Origin: Acidimicrobiia bacterium
GTDB lineage: Bacteria > Actinomycetota > Acidimicrobiia > Spongiisociales > SHLN01
Length of the DNA: 9,259 bases
Direction: 5' to 3'
Assembly (NCBI GenBank): GCA_004283105.1
Contig: SHLN01000096.1
Span: 1-9,259, forward strand
Both the position numbers and the translations under genes were made by a program. The notes under the pieces were generated by a model, which worked only from the letters and a program-made list of their open reading frames with translations, made no database searches and had not been told where the DNA came from. This document shows, piece by piece, positions 1 to 6,176 of the stretch. The number at the start of each line of letters is the position of its first letter. Within the stretch, counting starts at the first letter, position 1.

Positions 1-44
1 GGGCCGCCGCCTCCTGAGGCTTTCTCCTCTACGACGGACCTGCC

Positions 45-764
45 ATGTCTCGTACGTTTCGAAGTATGCGGACGCAACGCGTCCTCGTCGTAGACGACGA
101 GCCCAACATTCTTCAGCTCGTGGGGGCCTATCTCACCGCTGAGGGCTACGACGTCTTCACAGCCGCCGACGGCGAAACGGCGCTGGACGTCGCCGAGCGC
201 ACCCAGCCCGACCTCGTAGTGCTCGATGTCATGCTTCCCGGGATCGACGGTGTCGAGGTCCTGCGCCGGCTCCGCACCAAATCGGACGTATACGTCATCA
301 TGCTGACCGCCAGGGCCGAGGAGACCGACAAGCTGATCGGATTGTCGGTGGGCGCCGACGACTACATCACCAAGCCGTTCAGCCCCCGGGAGTTCGTGGC
401 TCGCGCCAAGGCCGTGTTGCGCCGCAACCGCCTCCGGGACGATACCGAGACGGACGGCCAGCACCGCTTCGAGCACCTGACGATCGACGCCGCCCGGCGA
501 GAGGTCACCTGTGACGACTCGTTCGTGGAACTCAGCGCGCTCGAATTCGATCTGCTCGCCGCGCTCGCAGCAGCCCCCGGCCGGGTATTCAGCCGGCGGC
601 AGCTGCTGGAGCGAGTCTGGGGGTGGGATTTCTTCGGCGACGAACGGGTCGTCGACGCCCACATCCGACACATCCGGAAGCTCCTGCACGACGACGCCGG
701 CAATCCCCGCTTCATCGGTACCGTGCGAGGCGTTGGGTACAAGTTCGTAGCGGAGCGACAATGA
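45..764 (+). CDS. OmpR/PhoB-family two-component response regulator
   Basis: A cytoplasmic transcription factor activated by phosphotransfer from the histidine kinase encoded directly downstream. The receiver domain covers about residues 11-130: acidic pocket D17/D18, phosphoacceptor D61 in VLDVMLPGIDG, T88 in MLTAR and K110 in the TKPF motif are all present. The winged-helix DNA-binding domain (Trans_reg_C) covers about residues 145-236 and ends with the family signature TVRGVGYKF. Its 239 residues are normal for the family. The start is uncertain: M1 and M8 (position 66) both lack a clear Shine-Dalgarno sequence, and starting at M8 gives the more usual short lead into the first strand. A weak -10-like TACGTT at 53-58 precedes M8. 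The stop codon overlaps the kinase start (ATGA), implying translational coupling. The target promoters and the signal cannot be read from the sequence. The family call is very sure; orthology to a named regulator is not claimed. Confidence 0.96.
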   Translation: MSRTFRSMRTQRVLVVDDEPNILQLVGAYLTAEGYDVFTAADGETALDVAERTQPDLVVLDVMLPGIDGVEVLRRLRTKSDVYVIMLTARAEETDKLIGLSVGADDYITKPFSPREFVARAKAVLRRNRLRDDTETDGQHRFEHLTIDAARREVTCDDSFVELSALEFDLLAALAAAPGRVFSRRQLLERVWGWDFFGDERVVDAHIRHIRKLLHDDAGNPRFIGTVRGVGYKFVAERQ

Positions 765-2281
765 CGGTGCTCCGACGGCTCAGCATCCGGCTGTTCCTCT
801 CCTATCTTGCGATCGTCGTGATCAGCGCCGGTGTGGTGTTTGCCACGGCGCGATTGATCGCCCCGACCTTCTTCCAGGAGAACCTCGAAAACATCGACAG
901 CCGCACCACGACGACGCTTGCCCCGACGGGCTCGACGGTGGGACCGGGCGCCTCGACATCGACGCTAACCCCCGGTTCGGGCGGACCGCCCGGCACGACC
1001 ACCCCTGCAGGACCGGGCTCGACCCAGCCACCGGGAACGCCACCCGGACCGGGACCGACCAGCGGATCCAGCGCGACAACCGGGCCGGGGACCACACAGG
1101 GCCCGGGATCGAGCCAGCCCGGGCCGGGCGCAACCACGAGATCTGGCACAACGACCACAACAACGACCAACCGATCGGGCACCACCACGGGGTCGGGCAC
1201 GACCCTGCAGGGGCCAACGACGAGCCTTCCCCCGAGCTCGACTGGAACGACCAACACAACAACCCATGCTCATGGTCGAGACGCGGCGCCCACGGCCTCG
1301 ACCGCTGGTGTGCTCTCGGTGCTGGCAGCCTCGCCCAACACGGCAGAGTTGGTGCCGGACGACGAGGTCAACGAGGCATTCCGATCGGCGCTCGAAACCG
1401 CCCTGCTCGTTGCATTCGCAATCGGAATCCTGGTGGCGGCGTTGCTGGCCCTCATCGTCTCCCGCCGCATCATGCTGCCCATCGAACTCGTTCGCGACAC
1501 CACCATTCGACTGGCGCGGGGCCAGTACGACGAACGGGTTCCGGTGCCGGCAGAGCAAGAGCTGGCCGCCCTGGCACGGGACGTCAACACCCTCGCGGCC
1601 ACGCTCGAAAACACAGAGCAACGCCGCGCCCGCCTCATTTCCGACGTCACTCACGAGCTTCGCACCCCCTTGACGACCATCGAGGGCTACATGGAGGGCC
1701 TCATCGACGGAGTGCTCGAGCCGGGCGAGCAGGTCTTCTCGGTGGTGGCCGACGAGGCGGCCCGCCTGAAGCGGGTCGTTGCCGATCTCGGTCTTCTGTC
1801 GCGCATCGACGAGGGTGTCCTGACCCTGGAACGAGGTCCTGTCGATCCGTATCTCATCGCCACCACCGTGGCCGAACGCTTGCAGCCGCAGTTCTCGGAT
1901 CAGCAGGTCGAACTCGTCACCGACGGGGAGGACGGCCTCTTGATCGGAGGCGACGAGGATCGGCTCGCCCAGATCTTCACCAACCTGATCGGTAACGCCC
2001 TCACCCACACACCCCCGGGCGGCCGGGTGAGTGTCATCGGGAAGAGGGTGGACGGGTGGGTGAGCATCGAGGTCACGGACACCGGAAGCGGGATTGCACC
2101 GGAAGCCCTCGAGCGAATCTTCGACCGGTTCTATCGGGCGCCGGGCACCGATCGGCGTGGGTCGGGAATCGGCTTGACCATCGCCCGCAGTTTGGCCCGC
2201 GCCCACGGAGGAGAGGTCGAAGCGAGTTCCGGCGGTCCGGGACGGGGGGCAACCTTCACGGTCCGGCTTCCATCCGCTTGA
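761..2281 (+). CDS. HAMP-domain sensor histidine kinase with Thr/Gly/Pro/Ser-rich extracytoplasmic stalk
   Basis: A membrane sensor kinase of 506 residues that should phosphorylate the upstream regulator. In order: TM1 at about 9-33; an extracytoplasmic part at about 34-212; TM2 at about 213-234; HAMP at about 234-290; HisKA with phosphoacceptor H298 in DVTHELRTPLT; HATPase_c with N-box N412 (NLIGNALTH), G1 box at D440 (DTGSGI), an FDRFYR F-box and G2 box GSGIGLTIAR from about 467. All catalytic motifs are intact. The ATG at 761 was chosen because it overlaps the regulator stop as ATGA and gives a proper cytoplasmic N-terminus; the same frame stays open further upstream (to 623), but that part lies inside the regulator gene. 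No known sensor fold is visible outside the membrane: residues 48-168 are low-complexity. The short flanks, FFQENLENI and VNEAFRSALETALLVAF, look like those of actinobacterial kinases with minimal external loops. The signal is unknown. Confidence 0.95.
   Translation: MTVLRRLSIRLFLSYLAIVVISAGVVFATARLIAPTFFQENLENIDSRTTTTLAPTGSTVGPGASTSTLTPGSGGPPGTTTPAGPGSTQPPGTPPGPGPTSGSSATTGPGTTQGPGSSQPGPGATTRSGTTTTTTTNRSGTTTGSGTTLQGPTTSLPPSSTGTTNTTTHAHGRDAAPTASTAGVLSVLAASPNTAELVPDDEVNEAFRSALETALLVAFAIGILVAALLALIVSRRIMLPIELVRDTTIRLARGQYDERVPVPAEQELAALARDVNTLAATLENTEQRRARLISDVTHELRTPLTTIEGYMEGLIDGVLEPGEQVFSVVADEAARLKRVVADLGLLSRIDEGVLTLERGPVDPYLIATTVAERLQPQFSDQQVELVTDGEDGLLIGGDEDRLAQIFTNLIGNALTHTPPGGRVSVIGKRVDGWVSIEVTDTGSGIAPEALERIFDRFYRAPGTDRRGSGIGLTIARSLARAHGGEVEASSGGPGRGATFTVRLPSA
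902..1264 (+). repeat. Low-complexity Thr/Gly/Pro/Ser-rich coding segment in the sensor kinase
   Basis: This stretch encodes kinase residues 48-168. It is dominated by Thr, Gly, Pro and Ser, with runs such as TTTTTTT and many GPG, PGT and SGT units. It contains no Lys, Asp, Glu, Cys, His, Met, Ile or aromatic residue, and only three Arg. The repetition is imperfect, so it is compositional rather than a clean tandem array. By topology it lies outside the cytoplasmic membrane, where such segments are usually extended and, in Actinobacteria, can be O-mannosylated. Glycosylation here is inference only. Confidence 0.9.
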
Positions 2282-2292
2282 TCAACTAGGAA

Positions 2293-5200
2293 TCACCTGA
2301 AGTCACGGCTCTTGACCTCCGCCACTACCAGCGGATGGAACCGGCGGGCCACGAGATTGGTCACCCCGTCGCGGAACTCGAGGATTCCCTCGATAATGAG
2401 GCCGACCTCCTTGCGAGCGATGTCTCGCTGTGCATCCCATACCGCCGGCAGCACCACCACGTTGAGGAGCCCGGTCTCATCCTCCAGGTTGAAGAACATC
2501 ACCCCGTTGGCCGTGCCCGGTCGCTGCCGGTGGGTAACCACTCCTCCCACCCGCACCCGTTTGCCGTGCCGTTGCCGCCCGAGTGCCGCCGAGACCGTCA
2601 GACACCCCTGTTCCTCGAGCTGTGCGCGAACGAACTCGACCGGATGCCGGGAGGAGACTCCGGTCGTCCACAGATCGGCCTGCATCTCCTCCTGCTCGGT
2701 CATGCCCGGCAAGGGAGGTGCCTCCACCCCCGGGGCGAGCGCCAGCCGATCGGGTCCAAGCCCGGCGGCGGCTCCCGCCGCCCACATGCCGTCCCGCCTC
2801 CCCACGCCAAGCGACTCGAGCGCTCCGGCGGCGGCCAGGCTCTCCAGCGCATCGAGGGGAAGCCCGGTTCGCTGCGCCAGGTCCTCCACCGCCGCAAAAC
2901 GTCCACCAAACTGCCGGGCCGCCTCGATGCGGGTGACCTCGGCATCGCCCAGATTGCGGACGTAGCGCAGCCCCATCCGCAGCGCCACCGCCGGACGGAG
3001 CGGATCACCTTCCGGGCCCCGCCCCCGTCGGTAGCGCATGCCGTAGTAGGTCGCGATGTCGCTCGGGTCGGCTTCGGCCGGTTCGACGGTGCAGTCGTAC
3101 TCCGAGACGTTGACATCCGGACCCTCCACGATCACGCCGTGGCGAAGCGAGTCCTGCACGAGCGAGTTGGGGGTGTAGAAGCCCATCGGCTGAGCGTTGA
3201 GAAGCCCGCACAGAAACTCGGTTGGCCAGTGGTACTTGAGCCAGGAGGAGGCGTAGACGATGTAGGCGAAGCTGACCGAATGACTCTCCGGAAACCCGAA
3301 GGCGGCGAACCCCTGCAGCTTCTCCCAGATCTCGTCGGCGGCCGCCCCGGTGATCCCGTTGCCGGCCATCCCCTCGTACAGCTCGTCCTGGAGTTTGGCC
3401 ATCGCCTCGACACTGCGCTTCGAAGACATCGCCATCCGCAGCCGGTCGGTCTGGCCACCGCTGAACCCGGCACACACCCTGGCCAGTTCCATGAGCTGCT
3501 CCTGAAACACGGGAACCCCGAGCGTCTTCTCCAGGATGGGCTCGGCAAGCGGGTGGGGGTAGGTAACGGGGGCTTCCCCGTTGCGCCGCTGCAAGAACGG
3601 ATGCACCGAGTGCCCCTGAATGGGACCGGGACGGATGAGGGCCACCTCGATCGCCAGGTCATAGAACGTTTTTGGCTTCATGCGCGGCAGCGTCGCCATC
3701 TGCGCCCGGGACTCCACCTGGAACACTCCAACGGTGTCGGCCTTGGTCAGCATCTCGTAGATGACCGGCTCCTGGGGAATAGTGGCGAGGTCGACCGCCA
3801 CACTGTGGGTTTCCTCGATCACGTCAACCGCGAGGTGGAGGGCATTGAGCATGCCGAGCCCGAGCAGGTCGAACTTGACGATCCCGATGGCGGCACACGA
3901 CTCCTTGTCCCATTGGAGGACCGACCGATCCTCCATCCGCCCCCACTCGAGCGGCACGACCTCGTGGAGCGGCCGATCGGCAATGACCACTCCGCCGGAA
4001 TGAATGCCGAGATGGCGGGGGAACCCGTCCAGCCGGTGACAGGTCTCGTAGATGAGATCGGCGGTGAGGCCGGCCGGCAGCTCCACCTGGGTCGCGATCG
4101 ACTTCGGGTCGCGGGTGTCGAGGTACTTGGTGAGCCCGTTCACCTGGGCCTGGGTGAGCCCGAACGCCTTGCCGACATCTTGCAGCACCGAACGGGCCCG
4201 GTAGGTGATGACGTTGGCCACCATGGCGGCCCGCTCCCGCCCGTAGCGCTGGTAGCAGTACTGGATCACCTCCTCGCGTCGTTCGGCCTCGAAGTCGACA
4301 TCGATGTCGGGTGGGCGGCCTCGCTCCTCGGACAGGAAGCGTTCGAATGGCAGGTGAAGCCGGATCGGATCGACCCGGGTGAGCCCGATGCAGCGGCACA
4401 CTGCCGAGTCGGCACCGGAGCCCCGGATCTGGCAGTAGATGTCGCGGGAGCGAGCGAACTCAACGAGATCCCAGACGATGAGGAAGTACCCGGGAAACCC
4501 GAGCTCGTCGATGATCTTCAACTCGTGCTCGAGACGGGTGGCCGCCCGGGGTTCGACTCCCCCGGCTCCGTCCGGATACACATCGCGGGCCCCTTCGAAC
4601 ACGAGATGGCGCAGGTACTCCATCTCGCTTCGGAAATGGCCGGGCATCGGGAAGTCGGGCAGGCGCGGGGCCACGAGACGCAGGTCAAAGGCGAGGGCCG
4701 CTCCCAGTTCCGCCGCCGTCTCGACCGCTCCGGGAAACGGGGCAAAGCGGCGGGCCATGTCACGGGGCAATCTGAGAAATCGCTCGTCGGTGGCGGGCCG
4801 GAACCCGTCGGCGGTATCGAGGTCCCGCCGGCCGCCGATGGCGGCGAGCACTTCGGACAGGTCGACCCGGTCACGGGTGTGATAGTGGACGTTGTTGGTG
4901 GCAACCACCGGAATTCGCAGTTGACCGGCCACCTCGGCCACCAATTCGTTGCGAGGATCGTCCTCGGGCATGGCGTGATCCCACAGCTCGGCGTAGAGCC
5001 GATCGCCGAACACATCGCGCAACCGGCCCAGTTCTCTCCGCACCCCGACCGCGTCGCCCATCCCGGCTGCCCGGGGCACCGCTCCCTGGTGGCACCCGGT
5101 GAGCGCCACCAGTTCACCCCGGCGAGCCGCCACCGCCAGGTCATCCCAGGCATAGACCGGCCGATCCTTCTCGCCGCGGAACTGAGCACGGGTGATGAGC

Positions 5201-5613
5201 TCCCCGAGGGCGGCATAGCCGGCCGGTGACCCGGACAGCAGCACGAGATGATCGGTCGGATCGGAATCGACCGGCTTCGATCCGTGCATCTGGCGGATCC
5301 GCCCGCGCTGCTTCTTGTTGGGACTTTGCGCCAGCTCCGGGTTGTCACCCGGCCCGGGAATCGGGTCGAGATCGACCTCCTCATCGGGATCGCGGCCGAG
5401 CGGGAGTCCGATCTCTGCCCCGTATACCGCCGGCAGGCCGGCCTCGCGAGCCGCTTCGTTGAACTGGACGGCACCGTAGAACCCGTCGTGATCGGTCACC
5501 GCCAGCGCTGAGTAGCCGAGCTCAACGGCCCGCTCTACCAGTTCGGCCGGCCAGGAAGCCCCATCGAGAAACGAGAAATTGGTATGGCAATGGAGCTCGG
5601 CGTAGCGGGTCAT
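2293..5613 (-). CDS. dnaE2: Error-prone DNA polymerase III alpha subunit DnaE2 (ImuC)
   Basis: A C-family DNA polymerase used for SOS-induced translesion synthesis and damage mutagenesis. It has 1106 residues, close to the usual DnaE2 size of roughly 1050-1100. The N-terminal PHP domain keeps its metal-site motifs: H8/H10 in LHCHTNFSFLDGA, D41/H42 in VTDHDG, E67 in YGAEI, C174 in LTGCHQG and H243 in ATNNVHYH. The polymerase core has catalytic D436 and D438 in PDIDVDF and the third aspartate, D582, in VKFDLLGLG. Helix-hairpin-helix-like sequence lies near 880-930 and an OB fold near 1018-1085. There is no C-terminal extension of the kind replicative DnaE uses to bind tau. A charged, Pro/Gly-rich linker at about 73-121 lengthens the PHP domain. 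No Shine-Dalgarno sequence precedes the ATG, and the promoter geometry suggests a leaderless mRNA under LexA control. Neighbours are a convergent kinase gene 11 bp away and a divergent membrane-protein gene; imuA and imuB are not adjacent. Confidence 0.97.
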   Translation of the reverse strand: MTRYAELHCHTNFSFLDGASWPAELVERAVELGYSALAVTDHDGFYGAVQFNEAAREAGLPAVYGAEIGLPLGRDPDEEVDLDPIPGPGDNPELAQSPNKKQRGRIRQMHGSKPVDSDPTDHLVLLSGSPAGYAALGELITRAQFRGEKDRPVYAWDDLAVAARRGELVALTGCHQGAVPRAAGMGDAVGVRRELGRLRDVFGDRLYAELWDHAMPEDDPRNELVAEVAGQLRIPVVATNNVHYHTRDRVDLSEVLAAIGGRRDLDTADGFRPATDERFLRLPRDMARRFAPFPGAVETAAELGAALAFDLRLVAPRLPDFPMPGHFRSEMEYLRHLVFEGARDVYPDGAGGVEPRAATRLEHELKIIDELGFPGYFLIVWDLVEFARSRDIYCQIRGSGADSAVCRCIGLTRVDPIRLHLPFERFLSEERGRPPDIDVDFEAERREEVIQYCYQRYGRERAAMVANVITYRARSVLQDVGKAFGLTQAQVNGLTKYLDTRDPKSIATQVELPAGLTADLIYETCHRLDGFPRHLGIHSGGVVIADRPLHEVVPLEWGRMEDRSVLQWDKESCAAIGIVKFDLLGLGMLNALHLAVDVIEETHSVAVDLATIPQEPVIYEMLTKADTVGVFQVESRAQMATLPRMKPKTFYDLAIEVALIRPGPIQGHSVHPFLQRRNGEAPVTYPHPLAEPILEKTLGVPVFQEQLMELARVCAGFSGGQTDRLRMAMSSKRSVEAMAKLQDELYEGMAGNGITGAAADEIWEKLQGFAAFGFPESHSVSFAYIVYASSWLKYHWPTEFLCGLLNAQPMGFYTPNSLVQDSLRHGVIVEGPDVNVSEYDCTVEPAEADPSDIATYYGMRYRRGRGPEGDPLRPAVALRMGLRYVRNLGDAEVTRIEAARQFGGRFAAVEDLAQRTGLPLDALESLAAAGALESLGVGRRDGMWAAGAAAGLGPDRLALAPGVEAPPLPGMTEQEEMQADLWTTGVSSRHPVEFVRAQLEEQGCLTVSAALGRQRHGKRVRVGGVVTHRQRPGTANGVMFFNLEDETGLLNVVVLPAVWDAQRDIARKEVGLIIEGILEFRDGVTNLVARRFHPLVVAEVKSRDFR

Positions 5614-5621
5614 GAATGGCC

Positions 5622-5651
5622 ATTATCGAACATATGTTCGATACCTGTCAA
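5622..5651 (-). promoter_or_regulatory. Predicted sigma-70-type dnaE2 promoter, probably leaderless
   Basis: Read on the minus strand, a consensus -35 TTGACA (5651-5646) is followed by an 18-bp spacer and a -10 GATAAT (5627-5622), one mismatch from TATAAT. The expected transcription start, 6-9 bases downstream, falls at about 5613-5616, on or just before the dnaE2 ATG at 5613. There is no room for a ribosome binding site and none is visible, so the mRNA is probably leaderless. The LexA palindrome occupies the spacer and overlaps the -10. Confidence 0.75.
5624..5643. promoter_or_regulatory. LexA operator (SOS box)
   Basis: A perfect 20-bp palindrome with core TCGAACATATGTTCGA. It matches the actinobacterial and Bacillus-type LexA consensus (CGAAC-N4-GTTCG) at every conserved base. 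It sits 10 bp upstream of the dnaE2 start codon, fills the spacer of the predicted dnaE2 promoter and overlaps its -10 element, so bound LexA should block RNA polymerase directly. Known biology supports this: dnaE2 is a standard LexA target in Actinobacteria. Binding itself is inferred. Confidence 0.93.
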
Positions 5652-5697
5652 ACCGGGAAATCCTCAAGCCGGAGGCCGGTTGGGACGTCTCTTACCC

Positions 5698-6159
5698 ATG
5701 ACCCCCGCGTTTCCGGTTCGAGCCGCCCTTCTCAGCGTGCTCGGCGCCGTCCTTGGCGCTGTGTTGTGGGTGCTCATCGCCATTGCCGCCGACCTGGAGC
5801 GCGCCTATCCAGCGATCCTCGTCGGCCTCCTCGCCGGTGCCGCTCCGCGAATCGAACCGCGGCGGGGCAGACCGGTGCAGATCCTGGCGCTTGTCATGAC
5901 GGTCATCGGTCTGGTGATCGTTCAATACTTCGTCGTCCGCCACAGCGTCGTGACCGAACTGGTGGAAAACGGACGCAATCGCTCCCTGCCGATGTTCCTC
6001 TCCCCCGCTGCCATGTGGTCGGTCACGTTCGGCTGGCTGCGGGTGTATCCGATCGACGCCGTCGTGTGGGTCGTCTCGGCCGCAGCCGCCTTCGCGCTCC
6101 CACGATTGACGGCCGACGAGGTCGTGCCTTTGGAGGCCATCCAGGAACGAGCCGGGTAG
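5698..6159 (+). CDS. Small four-helix membrane protein of unknown function
   Basis: I do not recognise a named family. The 153 residues contain probable membrane helices at about 8-31, 37-50, 61-82 and 118-137. The first half (TM1, then an ERAYPAILVGLLAGAAPRI turn, a short Arg/Gly loop, then a helix running VQILALVMTVIGLVIVQYFVV) resembles in layout the small bacterial membrane domains with a GY-x-A-x-GVG-x-LVG turn followed by a TLLGI-type helix. That is pattern likeness, not an assignment. The Met at 5698 places TM1 near the N-terminus. An in-frame TTG at 5680, 4 bp after GGAGG at 5671-5675, is an alternative start that would add six residues. The gene is divergent from dnaE2, with the SOS box 54 bp upstream of the ATG, and lies 17 bp before the HEAT-repeat gene, probably in one transcript with it. 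Confidence 0.75.
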   Translation: MTPAFPVRAALLSVLGAVLGAVLWVLIAIAADLERAYPAILVGLLAGAAPRIEPRRGRPVQILALVMTVIGLVIVQYFVVRHSVVTELVENGRNRSLPMFLSPAAMWSVTFGWLRVYPIDAVVWVVSAAAAFALPRLTADEVVPLEAIQERAG

Positions 6160-6176
6160 CGCCGTACCATCGGGGC

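Noticed and set aside
9..30. GCCTC-CT-GAGGC inverted repeat followed by a T-rich stretch, resembling a terminator of an upstream gene
   Set aside because: The stem is only 4-5 bp with a loop too tight to form fully, the T-rich run is broken by C residues, and the upstream gene is outside the window, so it cannot be supported.
623..760. A 46-residue N-terminal extension of the kinase
   Set aside because: The frame is open here, but the region is the coding sequence of the response regulator and the extension is Arg/Pro-rich. The ATGA overlap at 761 is the natural start.
965..2206. A 413-codon open frame on the minus strand opposite the sensor kinase
   Set aside because: It is antisense to a kinase with all catalytic motifs; the translation is compositionally odd, with no recognisable fold, and there is no sign of its own promoter or ribosome site.
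2278..2285. TTGATCAA palindrome at the kinase stop codon
   Set aside because: An 8-bp palindrome at a stop codon, with no second copy or context that suggests a binding site.
2335..5229. A 964-codon open frame on the plus strand opposite dnaE2
   Set aside because: It lies wholly antisense to an unmistakable, full-length dnaE2 with intact motifs. Its translation shows no domain and is rich in His/Arg/Gly/Pro, as expected for the complement of GC-rich codons. Long antisense frames are common at this base composition.
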